Below are positions 9,326 to 16,395 of a DNA stretch of 20,324 nt, in pieces. Numbering within the stretch: position 1 is the first letter of the stretch; each line of letters begins with the position of its first letter. Source of the stretch: Lachnospiraceae bacterium UBA3638 (GTDB taxonomy: Bacteria > Bacillota > Clostridia > Lachnospirales > Lachnospiraceae); assembly GCA_002373595.1 (NCBI GenBank), contig DFKT01000074.1:1-20324 (forward strand), written 5' to 3'. Made by a program: the position numbers and the translations under genes. A model generated the notes under the pieces. That model did no database searches. It saw only the letters and a list, made by a program, of their open reading frames with translations, and was not told where the DNA came from.

Positions 9326-9541
9326 TTAAATCTGGCTAAGCAACATATATAATTCTTTTGCCTCGTCTTCGGTAAGTGTGATTCCTTTGCCCATTTTTTC
9401 ATGATCCGGAGCCCAATCTCGGATATCCAACTTTGCTTCTGCTCCGTTCCATGATATTCGGTTAAGTTCTTTCTTCCAACCCTTCGAATTCTCGGATAAT
9501 ACCCCTATCTCCTCAACTATTTCATAGGAAAAATCTGCCAT
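9326..9541 (-). CDS. ydbC: YdbC/PC4-family single-stranded DNA-binding protein
   Basis: This 71-residue protein belongs to the bacterial PC4 (transcriptional coactivator p15) family, of which Lactococcus YdbC is the studied member. Those proteins bind single-stranded nucleic acid as dimers. The family-specific stretches are plain: EIVEEIGVLSENSKGWKKEL, then WNG, then DIRDWAPDHEKMGKGITLT. An in-frame ATG four codons earlier (9553) exists, but GGAGG lies five bases before the ATG at 9541, and the earlier ATG overlaps that GGAGG site itself, so the shorter start is chosen. The gene ends 30 bases before the helicase with no terminator between, so read-through into the defence-like genes is likely. 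YdbC is a widespread gene in Bacillota, so it may be a resident gene whose transcript was joined by the array. The biological role in the cell is not settled. Confidence 0.9.
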   Translation of the reverse strand: MADFSYEIVEEIGVLSENSKGWKKELNRISWNGAEAKLDIRDWAPDHEKMGKGITLTEDEAKELYMLLSQI

Positions 9542-9612
9542 ATCTGCCTCCATTAACCTACTTTTTCTTATTTCCAGTCCGTCATCATGTATTTTAGCTA
9601 TCGGACCTGTTT

Positions 9613-9641
9613 ATTTTATCACAATCTGCCCCATTTTTCAT
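9613..9641 (-). promoter_or_regulatory. Candidate extended -10 promoter for ydbC and the downstream module
   Basis: On the minus strand a TGATAAAAT extended -10 element (9613-9621) lies 17 bases after a weak -35, ATGAAA (9636-9641). It is about 70 bases upstream of the ydbC ATG. No stronger match was seen between the lysM stop and ydbC. No terminator was seen after lysM, so read-through from there is also possible. Confidence 0.4.
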
Positions 9642-9692
9642 TATTTTCCAAGCGTTGTTTGTGCATTTTTACCCGATTTCAGGGCATTTTCT

Positions 9693-10034
9693 TCAATACA
9701 CATACTCCTCCGAATAATATGGTATAGCTATAACACTTCCGGTGCGGAGGTGGGCGTGTTCGCTGAGGGAATTGATGCCGGCGACTTCGTGGATGTAGGA
9801 GGCGATGGTGTAGTGCTCAGAGTCATAGTACTGCTCGGCTATGGATTCAAGAGTGTCGCCGTAGCTGACGGTATAATAGGTATAATACTTATAGCTCACC
9901 TTCTCATCCGAGGTGCTGTATGCTTTGGATATGATAGCGAAGGGAACCGCTACTGCTATGATCACGGAGAGGACGATCCCGATAAACTTTAACTCCGCTT
10001 TTCTGATTACGATATTACAAATTCTGATACACAT
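9693..10034 (-). CDS. Membrane-anchored LysM-domain protein
   Basis: The 113-residue product has a short positively charged N-terminus, one hydrophobic segment at about residues 16-38 (FIGIVLSVIIAVAVPFAII), and a single C-terminal LysM domain from about residue 53 (YYTVSYGDTLESIAEQYY) to 107 (GSVIAIPYY). LysM domains bind peptidoglycan, so the protein probably sits in the membrane with the LysM part in the wall. The layout matches small YneA-like proteins, which in Bacillus stop cell division during the SOS response, but those lie next to lexA. Here lexA is absent and I see no LexA box upstream. AGAGG lies nine bases before the ATG, the only reasonable start. The gene follows the rsmE terminator, so it should have its own promoter; I saw no convincing one. 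Function beyond wall binding is unknown. Confidence 0.82.
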   Translation of the reverse strand: MCIRICNIVIRKAELKFIGIVLSVIIAVAVPFAIISKAYSTSDEKVSYKYYTYYTVSYGDTLESIAEQYYDSEHYTIASYIHEVAGINSLSEHAHLRTGSVIAIPYYSEEYVY

Positions 10035-10135
10035 CTACATACACCTCTTGATCTTAAACTCACTTTACATCTGCAGATTTTCCCTGCCTGCAAGTAAGAT
10101 TCTAAATCAGGAGGTGTCCGATAAAAAAGACACAT

Positions 10136-10165
10136 AAAAGCCTCCGCGGTTTTACCTGCGGAGGC
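10136..10165 (-). terminator. Intrinsic terminator of the cysE-prmA-rsmE operon
   Basis: An 8-bp perfect GC-rich stem, GCCTCCGC (10140-10147) with GCGGAGGC (10158-10165), encloses a 10-base loop. On the minus strand it is followed by TTTTATG and a little later by another T-run. It lies 32 bases after the rsmE stop codon. Confidence 0.88.
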
Positions 10166-10197
10166 TCGAAAATACTGTATTTATATATGTTTCGCGT

Positions 10198-10959
10198 CTA
10201 TCCGAAGAGGTACCCGATCCACGCCATCACAGTCATTCCTGCTGTCTCGGTGCGGAGGATCCTATCTCCCAGTGTGATGATCCGGGCTCCGGCTTCCTTC
10301 GCCTTGGCTACTTCCTTATCATCGAATCCGCCCTCGGGTCCGATAAATACCGCTACACTCTGTCCGGGCTTAATACCCGATAGGATGCGTCTCGTCTCAT
10401 CCATAGCGGAGCCTTCCTCTATAGCCATTTCATACGGAAGGAGGATCACATCTTTCCCCGTCGCATCGGATAATGCTTCATCAAAGCTCATAGGCTTAAC
10501 TATCTCAGGAACTATGCCCCTCTTTGATTGCTTCGCTGCAGCCTCGGATATAGCCTGCCATCTCGCAGTCTTGGAGTCTGCTTTCTTTCCGTCTATCCTG
10601 GATACGCATCTGATGCAGTCCACAGGTACGATGGAATGGATCCCGAGTTCAACGCATTTCTGGATGATCATCTCCATCTTGTCGGACTTGGGTGTCCCCT
10701 GATAGAGAGTTACTTTTACAGGCAGCTCTGCTGCCGACTTCTTGATGAATCTGAGTTCACAGACGACCGACTCACCTTCAAAAGAGGAAACAGCACATCT
10801 GAATTCTCTCTCCTGTGCATCGCCGGGGATACATACGGAGATCTCTTCGCCTACTTTAAGTCTCAGCACATCCTTGATATGGTGTGCATCGCCGCCGGTG
10901 ATAGTGACGCGCTTTGCGTCTGTATCTATATCTGTCTCGCTTACAAAGAATCTGTTCAT
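10198..10959 (-). CDS. rsmE: 16S rRNA (uracil(1498)-N3)-methyltransferase RsmE
   Basis: RsmE methylates N3 of U1498 in 16S rRNA, using S-adenosylmethionine bound in a SPOUT knot fold. The 253-residue product has the N-terminal PUA-like domain (opening MNRFFVSE, with GGDAHHIKDVLRLKVGEEI) and the SPOUT motifs QGTPKSDKMEMIIQKCVELG (about 87-106), IGPEGGF (206-212) and LGDRILRTETA (230-240). A longer frame opens ten codons earlier (10989) inside prmA. The start at 10959 is preferred because MNRFF is the family N-terminus and because it shares one base with the prmA stop (TGATG), a typical coupled arrangement. It is the last gene of the operon, with a terminator just downstream. prmA and rsmE are often neighbours in Clostridia, which supports both calls. 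Confidence 0.96.
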   Translation of the reverse strand: MNRFFVSETDIDTDAKRVTITGGDAHHIKDVLRLKVGEEISVCIPGDAQEREFRCAVSSFEGESVVCELRFIKKSAAELPVKVTLYQGTPKSDKMEMIIQKCVELGIHSIVPVDCIRCVSRIDGKKADSKTARWQAISEAAAKQSKRGIVPEIVKPMSFDEALSDATGKDVILLPYEMAIEEGSAMDETRRILSGIKPGQSVAVFIGPEGGFDDKEVAKAKEAGARIITLGDRILRTETAGMTVMAWIGYLFG

Positions 10960-11939
10960 CAGTTCTTTCTCGCAGTGATGCCGGACCACTCGCCCTGCTC
11001 GGATACATCGAGTACTTCAAGTCCCGCATCCGTCATAGCCTTCTTAACGAGGTCTTCCTTCTCGATAAGGATGCCGGAAGTGATATATATGCCGCCCTGC
11101 TTGAGGAACTTAGGAACCTGGGGAGTTAATCCCACGAGGACTTCCGCAAGTATATTTGCGACAACTATGTCATATTTGCCATAACCGACTTTCTGTCTGA
11201 TATCTTCGTCCGTGATCACATTGCCTATGATGAGTTCAAAATCAGCAGGATTGATTCCGTTTCTCTCACTGTTATCGGCCACAGCAGGTACTGCGCAAGG
11301 ATCGAGATCCGTTCCTACCGCGTGCTTTGCTCCGCACATGAGGGAGAGTATCGAGAGTATACCGCTGCCCGTTCCCACATCGAGGAGCTGAGTCTCCGGA
11401 GTGATATACTTCCTGAGGTTCCTGATGCAGAGCTGAGTCGTATCATGCATACCCGTACCGAATGCGGTACCGGGATCTATATGAAGTACTTTCATTCCCT
11501 CGGGGATCTGTACCTGCTCTTCCTCCCATGAGGGGATGACAAAAATATCATCTATCGTGAAATGATGGAAATACTTCTTCCAGTTATTGATCCAGTCGAT
11601 GTCCTCGGTCTCGGAAACTTCCACGCTGCCTTCGCCGACTTCGACATCCCAGCCTCTTACTTCTTCAATCGTCTCCTTTATCAGAGAGAGTTTCTCCGAC
11701 TTCAATGCCTCCACATCTGCGCTGTCTTCGGGGATCTCTACGAAGAAATTAAGGAATGCGACTCCGTCATCGTCGGGCACATCAGGCAGGATATCGACGA
11801 ACATCTGCTCCTTCTCAAGAGGAGAGAGCTGTACCTTATCCTCTATCTGTGCTCCTTCGAATCCGACATCATAGAGTTCGGATATGATGATATCCTCAGC
11901 CTCTGTCGTAGTCTTTATGCGAAATCTGATCCACTTCAT
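10959..11939 (-). CDS. prmA: Ribosomal protein L11 methyltransferase PrmA
   Basis: PrmA methylates ribosomal protein L11 at several amino groups, with S-adenosylmethionine as donor, in the cytoplasm. The 326 residues have the normal two-part layout. An N-terminal substrate-binding domain starts MKWIRFRI; the Rossmann methyltransferase domain then carries HIDPGTAFGTGMHDTTQLC (153-171), LLDVGTGSGILSI (185-197, SAM binding) and VANILAEVL (260-268). GGGAG lies seven bases before the ATG, and the gene follows cysE after a 12-base gap. Its stop codon shares a base with the rsmE start. All motifs are intact. Confidence 0.96.
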   Translation of the reverse strand: MKWIRFRIKTTTEAEDIIISELYDVGFEGAQIEDKVQLSPLEKEQMFVDILPDVPDDDGVAFLNFFVEIPEDSADVEALKSEKLSLIKETIEEVRGWDVEVGEGSVEVSETEDIDWINNWKKYFHHFTIDDIFVIPSWEEEQVQIPEGMKVLHIDPGTAFGTGMHDTTQLCIRNLRKYITPETQLLDVGTGSGILSILSLMCGAKHAVGTDLDPCAVPAVADNSERNGINPADFELIIGNVITDEDIRQKVGYGKYDIVVANILAEVLVGLTPQVPKFLKQGGIYITSGILIEKEDLVKKAMTDAGLEVLDVSEQGEWSGITARKN

Positions 11940-11951
11940 AATTGTCTCCCG

Positions 11952-12935
11952 TCAGATGATATAGAACCAGTTGGTGTCTGCTTCTCTTTCCTTGGTCTCC
12001 TCAGTCACGCCGTCGGTATTCTTGATGGAAAGCTCCTGGCTCTTAACGCTTACTCTCGCTCCGGCCTGTACCGAGGATGTGATGAATACGTTCGATCCGA
12101 TGACCGCATCATGTCCGATGACGGTATCTCCGCCGAGTATGGAAGCTCCTGCGTAGATCGTAACTCTGTCCTCGATCGTAGGGTGTCTCTTCTTGCCGCG
12201 GAGGCTCTGTCCTCCTCTGGTGGAAAGTGCACCGATCGTAACGCCCTGATATATCTTTACATTATCTCCGATGATGGTCGTCTCTCCGACTACTATGCCC
12301 GTACCGTGATCGATGAAGAAATACTTGCCTATCGTAGCGCCGGGATGGATATCGATACCCGTACGGCTGTGTGCATGCTCGGTCATCATCCTGGGTATAA
12401 TGGGGATACCGAGGAGATATAGCTCGTGTGCTATCCTCGCAGTAACTATCGCACGCAGTCCTGGATAGCTTAAGATTATCTCGTTGTGATTAAATGCTGC
12501 GGGATCTCCGTCAAAGAATGCTGCTACATCGGTCTCAACATATTCCCTTATCTGAGGGATCTTAAGAAGGAACTGTCCGGAGAGCTTCCTGGACTCATCC
12601 TCGAGCATAGCCTGATCGAAGTCTCTGTACTTATCGCTCTGTCTGAGTGCGATAGGGATCTGACGGTTCAGATTGTAGAGGACATCCTCTATGAGCACGC
12701 GTATGCGACTGTTGATATTGTAGAATTTATAGGATCTCTCCCTGAAGTATCCGGGGAAGATGATCTTGATGAGATTGCTGAGTATGTCATTAACCGCGTC
12801 TCTGTCGGGCTGATCAAAGAGCTCGATACGATTGATCACACGATCCGACTTGTAATCATCGAGGATCGTGGCGACTGTCGATTCAAGTTCCGCCTTGAGA
12901 AGGTCTCTGTTTTCCTGTGAATTACTGTATGCCAT
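11952..12935 (-). CDS. cysE: Serine O-acetyltransferase (EpsC-type CysE)
   Basis: The enzyme transfers acetyl from acetyl-CoA to L-serine, giving O-acetylserine, the first committed step of cysteine synthesis. An N-terminal helical region of about 185 residues precedes a left-handed beta-helix of hexapeptide repeats, with GIDIHPGATIGKYFFIDHG (about 193-211) holding the active-site histidines and IVVGETTIIGDNVKIYQGVT next to it. The length (327) fits the longer Gram-positive/EpsC form, not the roughly 270-residue enteric CysE. Two ATGs are possible. The one at 12935 has GGAG seven bases upstream, while the one at 12941 has GGAG only one base away, so the shorter start is used. It is the first gene of the cysE-prmA-rsmE operon and diverges from tadA. 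No T-box or other cysteine-responsive leader is visible, and there is little room for one. Confidence 0.94.
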   Translation of the reverse strand: MAYSNSQENRDLLKAELESTVATILDDYKSDRVINRIELFDQPDRDAVNDILSNLIKIIFPGYFRERSYKFYNINSRIRVLIEDVLYNLNRQIPIALRQSDKYRDFDQAMLEDESRKLSGQFLLKIPQIREYVETDVAAFFDGDPAAFNHNEIILSYPGLRAIVTARIAHELYLLGIPIIPRMMTEHAHSRTGIDIHPGATIGKYFFIDHGTGIVVGETTIIGDNVKIYQGVTIGALSTRGGQSLRGKKRHPTIEDRVTIYAGASILGGDTVIGHDAVIGSNVFITSSVQAGARVSVKSQELSIKNTDGVTEETKEREADTNWFYII

Positions 12936-12948
12936 ATTCATTCTCCAT

Positions 12949-12977
12949 TTGCACTGTGTGAAAATATAATATAGAAT
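12949..12977 (+). promoter_or_regulatory. Candidate promoter for tadA
   Basis: TTGCAC (12949-12954) and TAGAAT (12972-12977) are 17 bases apart, a good sigma-A type match. Transcription would begin near 12984, almost at the tadA ATG (12986). A perfect TATAAT at 12965-12970 lacks a suitable -35. Either choice leaves almost no 5' leader. Confidence 0.45.
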
Positions 12978-13004
12978 TATACACTATGAAAGAGATAAAT
13001 GCCA
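12976..13004 (-). promoter_or_regulatory. Candidate promoter for the cysE-prmA-rsmE operon
   Basis: A perfect TATAAT (12976-12981, minus strand) lies 17 bases after a poor -35, TGGCAT (12999-13004). It would give a leader of about 30 bases before cysE. It overlaps the putative tadA -10 and the first codons of tadA, so the divergent promoters would be back to back. Confidence 0.35.
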
Positions 13005-13486
13005 TTCACGAGAAGTATATGAAAGAGGCTTTAAAGCAGGCGAGGAAAGCTTACGAACTCGGCGAAGTGCCGATAGGGTGCGTCATCGTAAGAGAAGGCC
13101 GTGTGATAGCCAGAGGTTATAACAGGAGAAACACAGACCATACGACTCTTGCACACGCTGAGCTGACTGCGATTAAGAAAGCAAGCAAGAAGTGTGGGGA
13201 CTGGCGACTGGAAGACTGCGTATTATATGTCACGCTAGAGCCCTGCCAGATGTGCGCGGGTGCTATAGTGCAGGCTCGTATCCCCGAGATAGTCATAGGA
13301 TGCGAGAGTCCGAAGTCGGGAAGCGCCGGATCCGTAATAGACATCCTTAATAATCCCGAGTTCAATCATCAGGTAAATATACAAAAGGGAATACTTGAGC
13401 AGGAATGCTCCGATATATTAAAACTCTTTTTCACGGAACTCCGTAAGAGAAACAAAGCAGAAAAAGAAAGATCAAAATCAGACTGA
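12986..13486 (+). CDS. tadA: tRNA adenosine(34) deaminase TadA
   Basis: TadA converts the wobble adenosine 34 of tRNA-Arg(ACG) to inosine. The 166-residue product has the zinc-dependent cytidine/deoxycytidylate deaminase fold: HAE (57-59, zinc ligand H57 and proton-shuttle E59) and PCQMC (86-90, zinc ligands C87 and C90). AYELGEVPIGCVIV (22-35) is also typical of TadA. A charged tail of about 15 residues follows the usual end. No ribosome binding site precedes the ATG at 12986. An internal ATG at 13019 (residue 12, MKEALKQARKAYELGEVPIG) would also give a complete enzyme, and the weak GAGAAG lies just before it, so the start is uncertain. It is the only plus-strand gene and its end overlaps the convergent acetyltransferase gene by 9 bases. 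Confidence 0.94.
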   Translation: MKEINAIHEKYMKEALKQARKAYELGEVPIGCVIVREGRVIARGYNRRNTDHTTLAHAELTAIKKASKKCGDWRLEDCVLYVTLEPCQMCAGAIVQARIPEIVIGCESPKSGSAGSVIDILNNPEFNHQVNIQKGILEQECSDILKLFFTELRKRNKAEKERSKSD

Positions 13487-14323
13487 CATCCGATATATCT
13501 TCATACCTTCAAACATCTCTCCGGTATCATGCATACCGAGTTTCATACACAGATTCACCGAGGCCGAATTGTCCGGATATACCAGGCTCTGCACTTCGCT
13601 GATATCATGCTCACGATGCACATATTCTATGCAGGCTCTGCATGCTTCATATGCATAGCCCTGTCTCTGATATTTCGTACCGATGATGAATCCGAGCTCC
13701 GGGATATCGAATCCTTCTCTGTATGAGATGCCTGCGCGTCCTATGATCTCGCAGTCTTTGGTATGAGCATATCTTCCGGCTTCGTCCGGCTCGAAGCTTA
13801 CCTTACGCATCACGGTCCACATTCCGAAGCCGTAGAATTTATATATGTTCTCACGATAGTCTATCGTGTATTTCTCTTCATCCGCACGGTCTGCAAAGAG
13901 ATCTTCCGTATAGCGCGTGATCTCGGGATCCGCATATATCTCATAGAATGCATCAAGATCATCAAGAGAAGTTTCTTTTATGACAAGTCTGTCGGTTTCT
14001 AATATATCCCATGGAATATTTTCTATGCGTCTATATACTCTCTCCAGATAATCGGGAGTGAGTTCATCGGGATGCGGGATATTGCTTCCCTCAAAGACAT
14101 ATTCCGCTCCGTCGGGGTAAAAGTTGTAAAATAGGGCTTTATTTGTTAACAATTTGGAAGTCCTCCCTGCAACAAGCAGAGAAGACCCCTGATAAGCCGC
14201 CTTTTCCGAAGCGCAAAAAGCCGCAATCCCGCATTTTTCAAGGCCTTCCCGCATGGGAGCCAGGTCCTTTTCGCCTATTCCGGGCAGGTCAAATATGACA
14301 TTTTTAAGCAGAAATTCTCTCAT
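13478..14323 (-). CDS. GNAT-family N-acetyltransferase with N-terminal HAD-like extension
   Basis: The C-terminal part, from about residue 106 (ILETDRLVIKETSLDDLDAF) to 281, is a GNAT acetyltransferase of the RimJ/RimL type. It has the acetyl-CoA loop QRQGYAYEA (219-227) and the late NSASVNLCMKLGM motif (252-264). The first 100 residues are separate: NVIFDLPGIG (8-17) recalls the first strand of a HAD-like domain but lacks the catalytic DxD, and the segment ends in HPDELTPDYLERVYRRI (84-100). I infer a degenerate, non-catalytic domain. The acceptor substrate cannot be told from sequence. AGGGG lies about four bases before the ATG. The stop overlaps the tadA stop region convergently, and no terminator is seen between the two genes. 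Confidence 0.85.
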   Translation of the reverse strand: MREFLLKNVIFDLPGIGEKDLAPMREGLEKCGIAAFCASEKAAYQGSSLLVAGRTSKLLTNKALFYNFYPDGAEYVFEGSNIPHPDELTPDYLERVYRRIENIPWDILETDRLVIKETSLDDLDAFYEIYADPEITRYTEDLFADRADEEKYTIDYRENIYKFYGFGMWTVMRKVSFEPDEAGRYAHTKDCEIIGRAGISYREGFDIPELGFIIGTKYQRQGYAYEACRACIEYVHREHDISEVQSLVYPDNSASVNLCMKLGMHDTGEMFEGMKIYRMSV

Positions 14324-14449
14324 TTGCCCCTGTTTCGTTCATAAATTATTAACAATTTATTCTCTTAAAGTTCATTGATTACTCATTTTCTGTCTATTAT
14401 TGGCCGATATACTGTTTACATAAATAAGAGCGATTAAGCAAACTTTTTC

Positions 14450-14486
14450 ATAATAAATGCCGGTCACCCACAAGGGTAACCGGCAT
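14450..14486 (-). terminator. Intrinsic terminator downstream of fba
   Basis: A 13-bp stem with one mismatch, ATGCCGGTCACCC (14457-14469) pairing with GGGTAACCGGCAT (14474-14486), has a 4-base loop. On the minus strand it is followed by TTTATTAT, a slightly broken U-tract. It begins 27 bases after the fba stop. Confidence 0.82.
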
Positions 14487-14513
14487 CCTCCCTTTTTAGG
14501 GGTTATTTCTTTC

Positions 14514-15383
14514 TTAGCAATCAGCCTTTCCTACGGAACCGAACATCTCCATCTTTTCCTTAACGGTAGCCTTGATAGCTTCAGCACCGGGAGCGAGGAG
14601 CTTACGAGGATCGAATCCCTTGCCCTCGAGATCCTTGCCTGCCTCGATGTACTTACGGGTAGCCTCTGCGAATGCAAGCTGGCACTCGGTGTTAACGTTA
14701 ACCTTGGATACTCCGAGGTTGATAGCTTTCTTTACCATCTCAGCGGGGATTCCGGTACCGCCGTGAAGAACGAGGGGAAGATCTCCGGTGAGCTTCTGGA
14801 TAGCATCGAGAGTCTCGAATGAAAGTCCTGCCCAGTTAGCGGGATACTTTCCGTGGATGTTTCCGATACCTGCTGCGAGGAAATCTACGCCGAGGTCAGC
14901 GATCTGCTTGCACTCATTGGGATCAGCGCACTCGCCCATTCCTACAACTCCGTCTTCCTCTCCGCCGATAGCTCCTACCTCAGCCTCGATCGAAAGTCCT
15001 CTGTCGTGAGCTGCCTTAACGAGCTCGGTGGTCTTCTCGATATTCTCAGCGATGGGATAGTGAGATCCGTCAAACATTATGGATGAAAAACCAGCCTCGA
15101 TGCACTTGTAGCATCCTTCGTAAGTACCGTGATCAAGGTGAAGAGCTACGGGAACGTCTACATCGAGATCCTTGAGCAGTCCGTTTACCATGTTAACAAC
15201 TACATGATATCCGCCCATGTACTTGCCGGCACCCTCGGAAACACCGAGGATAACGGGGGAGCGAAGCTCCTTAGCGGTGAGCAGGATGTTCTTGGTCCAC
15301 TCGAGGTTATTGATATTGAAATGTCCTACAGCATAATGGCCTGCCTTAGCCTTCTTAAGCATGTCTGTTGCGTTTACGAGCAT
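14514..15383 (-). CDS. fba: Class II fructose-1,6-bisphosphate aldolase
   Basis: This zinc enzyme of glycolysis and gluconeogenesis cleaves fructose-1,6-bisphosphate to dihydroxyacetone phosphate and glyceraldehyde-3-phosphate. The 289-residue product is full length. LHLDHG (81-86) holds the catalytic Asp84 and zinc ligand His85. EAEVGAIGG follows (133-141), then NIHGKYP with zinc ligand His177, and LHGGTGI with His207 (206-212) next to the phosphate-binding loop. A related tagatose-bisphosphate or ketose-bisphosphate aldolase is possible, but the close fit and the lone, strongly expressed gene layout favour fba. AAGGAGG lies eight bases before the ATG, one of the strongest ribosome sites in the window. 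It appears to be a one-gene transcript, with its own promoter upstream and a terminator downstream. Confidence 0.95.
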   Translation of the reverse strand: MLVNATDMLKKAKAGHYAVGHFNINNLEWTKNILLTAKELRSPVILGVSEGAGKYMGGYHVVVNMVNGLLKDLDVDVPVALHLDHGTYEGCYKCIEAGFSSIMFDGSHYPIAENIEKTTELVKAAHDRGLSIEAEVGAIGGEEDGVVGMGECADPNECKQIADLGVDFLAAGIGNIHGKYPANWAGLSFETLDAIQKLTGDLPLVLHGGTGIPAEMVKKAINLGVSKVNVNTECQLAFAEATRKYIEAGKDLEGKGFDPRKLLAPGAEAIKATVKEKMEMFGSVGKADC

Positions 15384-15431
15384 TTGGGATACCTCCTTTG
15401 ATAGTGAATTGTAAGTCCACAGAACGTTAAT

Positions 15432-15460
15432 ATTATATCATAGTACAGGAGAAAATTAAA
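15432..15460 (-). promoter_or_regulatory. Extended -10 promoter of fba
   Basis: A perfect TGATATAAT extended -10 (15432-15440, minus strand) lies 17 bases after a weak -35, TTTAAT (15455-15460). It would give a leader of about 40 bases ending in the AAGGAGG site. The -35 overlaps the end of the lipid kinase gene. Confidence 0.7.
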
Positions 15461-16385
15461 CCCACAAACTATTGGTGAATTCCGTTTTTTCTCCTATCCT
15501 TATGTCTATCGCGCGATGAATATTGCTGATCTCGACTCTCCTGTGGAGACCGCCGTTCTCGCCGTCGAGAGTCCATGCGAGCTCCTCTTCGGTCTCAAAG
15601 ACAGCCTTGCCCGTGCGGAAAGAAACCGCGAGTTCGTCAAAAAGGCTCCTTCCTTTAAACATCTCCGAGATATTCTCAGGCTCCATAAGTGTCTTGGGCT
15701 CTTTGAGCAGAGTGACCTCGAACTCGCCGTCGCCGAGATCGACCTCTTTGCCGGTGATCCCTTTGAATCCGCCGACGGAAAAGGAATTCGTGATCATGCC
15801 ATAGATAAAGCTATCCTCTATGATCCCGCCTTCATATGTCACTTTCATTTTGATGGGTCTGATCTTGGACAGGCTCTTTGCGCCCTCAAAGATATAGGCC
15901 GAATGGCCGAGAACATTTTTTACATCCTGATTGGTTGAATAGCTGACTTCGGTAAAAGCTCCGAATGCAGCCACATATACAAATACGTCGTCGTTGAATC
16001 TTCCTACATCGACGGCCTGTGTCTTTCCTTTTACGATGATCTCCGCCGCTTTGATCATATCCTTGGGCAGAGCAAGAGAGCTGCCGTAGTCATTGGTACT
16101 GCCCGCAGGAATATAGCCAATGGCGGTACGTCTCTTGGATCTCATCATGCCGGTAACGGTCTCATCGAGAGTACCGTCGCCTCCACAGCATACCACGACC
16201 TCATATACATCAGGTCTGCTCGCTACTATCTCGGTCGCATCACCGGGTCCCTTAGTCGGAGCTATCGTGATCTCATAACCACCGGCCGCAAAAATATCCA
16301 GGATATCCGCAAGTTTATTGCGGATCATTCCCTTCCCGGCTCTGGGATTATATACGAACAGCATTCTCCTGTTTGATACGGCCAT
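15456..16385 (-). CDS. Diacylglycerol kinase family lipid kinase (YegS/DgkB type)
   Basis: Family members phosphorylate diacylglycerol or related lipids with ATP at the membrane, recycling lipid head-group turnover products. The nucleotide-binding signature is present: LFVYNPRAGKG near the start, CCGGDGTLDE (67-76) and PAGSTNDYGSSL (93-104), which match the GGDGT and GTxND motifs. An open frame extends 26 codons further upstream (to 16463), but that part lies inside the HPr-like gene and would not look like the family. The ATG at 16385 gives the usual N-terminus and a 309-residue protein, though its ribosome site is weak. It starts 10 bases after the HPr-like gene and is the last gene of the glucokinase operon. 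The exact lipid substrate is not known. Confidence 0.87.
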   Translation of the reverse strand: MAVSNRRMLFVYNPRAGKGMIRNKLADILDIFAAGGYEITIAPTKGPGDATEIVASRPDVYEVVVCCGGDGTLDETVTGMMRSKRRTAIGYIPAGSTNDYGSSLALPKDMIKAAEIIVKGKTQAVDVGRFNDDVFVYVAAFGAFTEVSYSTNQDVKNVLGHSAYIFEGAKSLSKIRPIKMKVTYEGGIIEDSFIYGMITNSFSVGGFKGITGKEVDLGDGEFEVTLLKEPKTLMEPENISEMFKGRSLFDELAVSFRTGKAVFETEEELAWTLDGENGGLHRRVEISNIHRAIDIRIGEKTEFTNSLWV

Positions 16386-16395
16386 ATTAATATGA

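Noticed and set aside
9542..9553. Longer start of ydbC at 9553
   Set aside because: GGAGG lies five bases before the ATG at 9541 and overlaps the earlier ATG itself, so ribosomes should use the later one.
9660..9690. Small hairpin after lysM (CCC and GGG around TGAAATC) as a terminator
   Set aside because: The stem is only three to four pairs and the T-run is missing.
10528..11184. Open frame of 218 codons on the plus strand
   Set aside because: It is antisense to rsmE and prmA and shows no family motifs.
11562..12422. Open frame of 286 codons on the plus strand across prmA and cysE
   Set aside because: It is antisense to two well-supported genes and spans their junction; it is a by-product of codon use on the other strand.
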